Shown here: one piece after another, positions 59,582 through 64,000 of the stretch
Position numbering within the stretch: the first letter of the stretch is position 1
How the letters are laid out: each line of letters opens with the position of its first letter
Assembly: GCF_048771995.1 (NCBI RefSeq)
Contig: NC_133063.1
Location: 20,399,063-20,463,062 of the forward strand
Length of the DNA stretch: 64,000 nucleotides
Origin: Taeniopygia guttata
Lineage: Eukaryota; Chordata; Aves; Passeriformes; Estrildidae
Direction of reading: 5' to 3'
Notes under the pieces: generated by a model
What the model saw: the letters and a program-made list of their open reading frames with translations, nothing else
Told to the model about the DNA's origin: nothing
Database searches by the model: none
Position numbers and translations under genes: made by a program

Positions 59582-62031
59582 TGGCAAACTACGGTATATA
59601 AAGAAGAATTTTCCTTAAATTCATTATCTAGGATCATTTGCTCCTGAATTCTGTGCTCATTCATCATGAACAAAATTATAGGAACCAAACACAACCTAAT
59701 GATCTTGAGGAACCTTTTAGTTAATAAAACTGAAGAGAGATCACTCCACATTTGAATTTTGAAAATTACAAAATTGAAAAGATCATTCAGCTAACTTTTA
59801 AAAAGAAAGTTTTTATGCTTTTTTTTTTAATCTGTTGATAAGAACTTTACATTATAGAAGGCATTGAGACAGATGTACATGCAGCTTTGTGACTGAGTAC
59901 CTTATGCACAGTCACTACAACAAAAATATCCCCAGTTTTCACGCTAATGGAAATACAGCTCCTGAGCTGGAAAAGGATTTGAGTTAATTAAACTGTTTTT
60001 CCGCATAACCTGTCAACCTAAATAAGATGTGATTAGACTACTGCTGACTCATGCAAGTCATTTGGATGGACATGTTATTCCCAGTTGTGTTGCAGTGAAA
60101 TAAAATCATATATGTTAAAATGGTTGGAAAATTTCTCTTTCCTTTCACAGTGGGAATTACATTGAACAGTCTGACCTGTAACACAAACTTCAGTAAGTGC
60201 CTTTTTACTCTTCAGAGCAGTCTGATCTGTACACCTGCAAGAAATTCAGAAACCACAGCTGATTCTCCTCCATTTTCTTCTATCTCTTCCCACCTGCTGC
60301 AATATAATTTTCCTTTGTAGACTACTGCTATTCTTCAAATTCTGAAATAACTCATTAGCTACATATCCTTTAGTTAAATGTCCTTGAGGAAAAAAAAACA
60401 TCCAGAAGATAATTTCAGAAAAAAAAGTGGGAGGCTCCTGATGATGTGGATTGGTAATTTAAGATTAAGGAAGTAAGCAATTTTCTTCTGAACGAGTAGT
60501 TTTCTCATTGAAGTAATAAAAGGAGGGATTTCAGGGCTTTGGACATGAAGTGGAATATGTGATAAAATGAATAAGTGATAAAATCTTGGCTTTTAGGAGT
60601 GTATCTACTGATTCACTCTGATAAATCACCCAGTAGAAGTTGGAGAGAAATCCTGAAGTGGTTGCAGAATGTGGTCAACAACTTTCCATTTACTTGCTGA
60701 AGTCATGTCAGATCTCATTTTGGAGTCCAGCTAGGGCAGGCAAGTACCTGACATTAAGGATTTCCTGGTTTTATTGGAAAATTATGCAAAAGTATTGTGT
60801 GTAGTGCCAAGGTTACCAGTAACCAGGGTGTGCTGAAAGTTCAGCAATCTGATCATTGCTGAATATTTTCAAATACTTACATGAGACATGAGTCTCAGAC
60901 ATACTTACAAATGATTTTTAATAACTCTCAGACATTAGATTAACTTACTTGTCATTTGGCAAGGAGAAATTTAGATGGTTTAGAAATTAAAGATAATCTG
61001 TCTTGAACTATTTGTTTTTTCCACAGAAAATAATGTCTAAAAACTAGAATATACCTTGAAGAAAAATCATAAATAGTACTTTGTGAATAACCCTCTTTCC
61101 AGACATGAAAAAACCCTCTGGGAAATGCTTCTCTGGACAAAATATCTCCCAAAAGGGCTTTAGGAAATAGAGAAGACTGCCTATTTATTTAAAACACTAA
61201 TAAGTGATTGTAACTCTAGAAAATATTTTATTTTTAAACCAGATCCTTGATCAAATCACTGCTGGGTTTTGTACCTTTAAGCAGATTTTATATCCAAAGG
61301 GCTATACAAGTCATGTAACTTACCATGTAGTAGCTTTCAAAGCAGAACCCAAAGACCGATCTTAACTTAGATGTACCCATTTTGGAAAATATATTTTCCT
61401 TATAGAGAATAGCTTAGCAGTATTCATTTGGCTTCAAGTGGGAAAATGAACTTAGGTTTTTTAAAATGTATTTTGCTTAGCAAGACAATCCTCTTTTCTA
61501 ATGTAAGGAAGTTTTCTTGATGAAAAAAATCCATCTGTTGTATTTAAATAAAATATTCATTTTAGCTTTTCTATTTTTAGCAAATAAAAAACCAATCTAG
61601 AAATTTAGGTAAAAAACAAAACCTTTCAAAAGCAAAACACTTTCCAACTAAAATAGCTAAAAATTCACTAAATATTGACGTGGAGAATACCTGTTATTAG
61701 GTCTTACTCTCAATTCTTCTTTTAGTACTATATACAGAAACAAATAATATTTTTGTTGTCTTCTGTTATTATATTTACTACATCACTGATAAGTACACTC
61801 AGCTCTAAGTCTTACCAAAGGTCTCTGAGAGCAATTCCTGGAAAGCCCTGAGATTCAACTGAATCTCCTGGTCAGAAATTCATACTTTTAGGCCTGCCTT
61901 AGAGAATAGTGGTCACAAAATTACTGCAATATGCAGATGGATCAAACCATTTTGGCTGTTGCTACATCCTTTAGGAAAGCAGGAGTAGCTCTGAGAGAGC
62001 CTCTAGACATTATGGCATTAAATGTACTTGT

Positions 62032-62480
62032 AATCACAGAGCCATAGAATAGCTGGGGTTCGAAAGGACTTCTCAAGATCATCTATTTCAAATCTGCTCA
62101 GGGTGAACCGGCTTGAGCAGGTTCACCCTGAGCATGTGCACAGGATCTAGTCCAGATGGGCTTTGTTTATCTCCAGAGCAGACTCCACAGTTTCTTTGAG
62201 CAACCTGTTCCAATGGTCGATCACAGTCAAAATGAAGATACTTTTCTTCTTATTCAGACAGAACTTTTGAGTTTGTGCTCATTGGCGTCCTGCCACTGAA
62301 TACCACTGAAAAGAGTCTGGCTGTATCTTCTTGTCACTTGCCCTCAAGACATTTGTATGCATTCTAAGATCCCTTCTCAGATGCTTCTTCTTCTTCAGGC
62401 TAAACAGGCCTAGCTCTACCTGCATGGAACAGGTGCTTCAGTTCCCTCATCATCCTCACAATCCTCCAGTAGATCCTCTC
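62032..62480 (-). mobile_element. CR1-type LINE 3' end, minus strand
   Basis: AATCACAGAGCCATAGAATA is followed by GAAAGGACTTCTCAAGATCA, TGCACAGGATCTAGTCCAGA, CTCCAGAGCAGACTCCACAG, GAGCAACCTGTTCCA, CCTTCTCAGATGCTTCTTCT and CAGGCTAAACAGGCC. This is the reverse complement of about 450 bases of CR1 3' sequence. A perfect 15-bp inverted repeat (62095-62134) replaces part of the consensus. Indels make it inactive. Confidence 0.9.
62095..62134. repeat. Perfect 15-bp inverted repeat inside CR1
   Basis: TGCTCAGGGTGAACC (62095-62109) is the exact reverse complement of GGTTCACCCTGAGCA (62120-62134), with a 10-base loop GGCTTGAGCA. CR1 copies I remember have AGCAGGTTCACC here only once, so the left arm looks like an inverted copy of the right arm. 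Confidence 0.9.
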
Positions 62481-62524
62481 TCAGATTCAGAAGATTACAG
62501 ATGATTTTTATTTCAGTATTTAGC

Positions 62525-62545
62525 TTTTTTTTTTTTTTTTTTTTT
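62525..62545. repeat. T21 homopolymer
   Basis: Twenty-one consecutive T, 45 bases beyond the CR1 relic. CR1 does not carry a poly(A) tail, so the two are probably unrelated. Confidence 0.88.
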
Positions 62546-63804
62546 CCTCATTGTAATGTCAGCTGAAGACTGAGTACCTCTATTAGTTTAGGATAGGGAG
62601 GCAAGTATGCAATTGAAGGAGCAACTAACATCCTAAACACCTCAACAACTGTAAATTACTGTCTTCTAAACAATTCAAACATCTGAATAGCATGATGCCC
62701 TGAATTTATGTATCCTGAATGCACTATGTTTAACCATAATCCCTGTGAATATTTAAGGCTTCACTCTATTTCTGCTTCAGATAGGTAATTTCCAGTCTTG
62801 ACATATTATATTTTTTATCTTCTAAGAGTTGGCTTTTGGCTTTTGTTATTGCTGGGGCTGGTTTCTTTTTCCATTTTCCAGTACATTATGAGCAACATAT
62901 TTTCTCATTTCTGTGTCGATTTTCAGCTGCAGGAATGCGTGTAGCCTATTTGACATAGCTCAGTTTTCCGAAAGCTGGTGGGTGAAACAAGAAAGATTTT
63001 AGTGTATCAACATGTGCATGAAGCTTTAGTGGGCAAGGTTTGCAGAAATATTATTCTTGAATTATGTAACCTGTCTCTGTTTGAGGACCTTCACTTATGT
63101 TCCTGCATAATCTTCCTTTGCTCCTGGCATGTTGAGTCAATTGATTTTACAATTTCTGAACACAGAAAAATTGAAGTAGCGAAGATGCACTGCTAGCTGA
63201 AATGGAGAAGTATTACCTTTCCTGGAAAGGGATAAAGCTGCAAGAGGGTAGAAGTCACTGAGATGACTTCATTAAACATGAGAATGAAGGGTTATTTTTT
63301 TAAAAATATGCCCATTTAATTTTTTCTGCAGATACAACAGAAACATGAAAAGATGTTTCATCATTATTTATGGAACAGTACCTACTGGCTGTGAACTGAC
63401 TTGAGCACTTGTTTAGGGGTACTTGATATCATGGACTGAATTGAAGATGGAAATTACTAGAAGGTAGAGTAAGGGTCAGATTTTGAATATTAGTTCAACC
63501 TTTGCTTTCACTAACTGTTGGCATCTATTGTATCTTTCCTATGGGCAGAGCAGCATCTGTTAATGTAACTCCCATGAAAAGATTTTATCATTATTTAATT
63601 TATGTTTATGAAGTTTTTTATATATTAAACTCTATAGCAGTGAGAATGTAAAAAAAACATAGAATTGTTATTGGATTGGTGTACACTGGAACTGCACTAG
63701 ATAAAGGTAAAGTGCTTAAAAATGGTGAGGAGACCTTGCTTGAAGGCACGAATGTAAATTGGATTGCAAGTGCACAAAAAAATCTGTGTTATGGACATTA
63801 GCAG

Positions 63805-63824
63805 GTAAATCACTTGTGATTTAC
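63805..63824. repeat. 9-bp palindrome
   Basis: GTAAATCAC and GTGATTTAC are separated by TT. Short and possibly chance. Confidence 0.8.
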
Positions 63825-64000
63825 AGGCTGAACATTAGGAAAAATATGCTTTCCTTTGATATGGAAATAATGGTTTCTGTGTAGTTCTTCAGGTGAAACA
63901 GAATATGTTTCTGGGCTGGTTTACAGTAAGGAGCTGTTATAGAGGCCAGATGAACGAGTTGGAGGAATTTGCACTCAAACACTAACCTCTTGTAGCTCCA

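Larger units (their letters stand above)
46119..62031. other. AT-rich non-coding stretch with simple repeats
   Basis: I see no supported gene in about 16 kb. It holds a G-rich tract (47079-47240), a TTAAATGTTTTCA duplication near 48970-49005, an A/C-rich tract (50061-50113), T/G-rich tracts (52384-52449 and 57595-57712), a 12-bp hairpin (52463-52490), a TC run (53699-53714), a T31 run (55969-55999) and a weak acceptor-plus-frame candidate at 59489-59581. Confidence 0.5.
62481..64000. other. AT-rich non-coding stretch to the window end
   Basis: I see no gene. It contains a T21 run (62525-62545) and a 9-bp palindrome with 2-base centre at 63805-63824. Confidence 0.5.

Noticed and set aside
1..64000. 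CRISPR arrays, tRNA or rRNA genes, bacterial or viral gene clusters, mitochondrial insertions, telomeric TTAGGG arrays
   Set aside because: I looked for regularly spaced repeats, tRNA-like cloverleaf boxes, rRNA-like segments and TTAGGG runs while reading and saw none. The composition and repeats are those of vertebrate nuclear DNA.

Overview
This window looks like AT-rich, CpG-poor nuclear DNA from a bird, probably a macrochromosomal gene desert or a very large intron. The avian call rests on interspersed repeats. There are at least five CR1-type LINE 3' ends with the characteristic ATTCTRTGA-like octamer tails, and several endogenous-retrovirus LTRs of types I know from bird genomes. One of these is an ERVL-type LTR running from a TGT..GGGTAGAGT start to a GGTTAAACCATGACA end. 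No operon-like layout, dense coding or ribosome-binding sites are present. I find no protein-coding gene, tRNA or rRNA that I can support. The open reading frames are short and have the random look expected of AT-rich non-coding DNA. Several begin at TTG or GTG rather than ATG.

Layout: 1-2.9 kb is unannotated AT-rich DNA. A well-preserved solo LTR (minus strand) lies at 2923-3275, followed by a CR1 tail with a perfect 18-bp hairpin at 3629-3710. The stretch 3.7-9.1 kb is AT-rich with purine tracts. A 1.44-kb LTR-like element at 9153-10592 is the most interesting object. Between its TATA-like box and its polyadenylation signal it carries a piece of a cellular germinal-centre-kinase gene (TNIK/MAP4K4/MINK1 group), starting at the initiator ATG and breaking off in the glycine-rich loop. 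After 10.6-18 kb of unannotated sequence come a minus-strand LTR with part of its retroviral 3' internal region (about 18019-18660) and another degenerate LTR with clear CCAAT, TATA and polyadenylation-like boxes (30046-30359). These are followed by a 320-bp CR1 3' end (35098-35416), an ERVL-type LTR (35719-36287), and CR1 tails on the minus strand at 38972, 45897 and 62032.

Simple repeats include a pure 13-copy ATTCT pentanucleotide tract (41133-41199), a (TG)18 tract, poly-T runs of 25 and 31, a G-rich tract with four close G-runs (47185-47224), and a recurring class of T/G-rich (or complementary A/C-rich) tracts.

The window contains no set of genes that work together. Its content is a record of retroelement insertion, recombination to solo LTRs, and local mutation. 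The observations most worth following up are the captured kinase fragment inside an LTR-like element, two perfect inverted repeats inside CR1 relics that look like template-switch mutations, and three weak exon candidates with good splice-site context.
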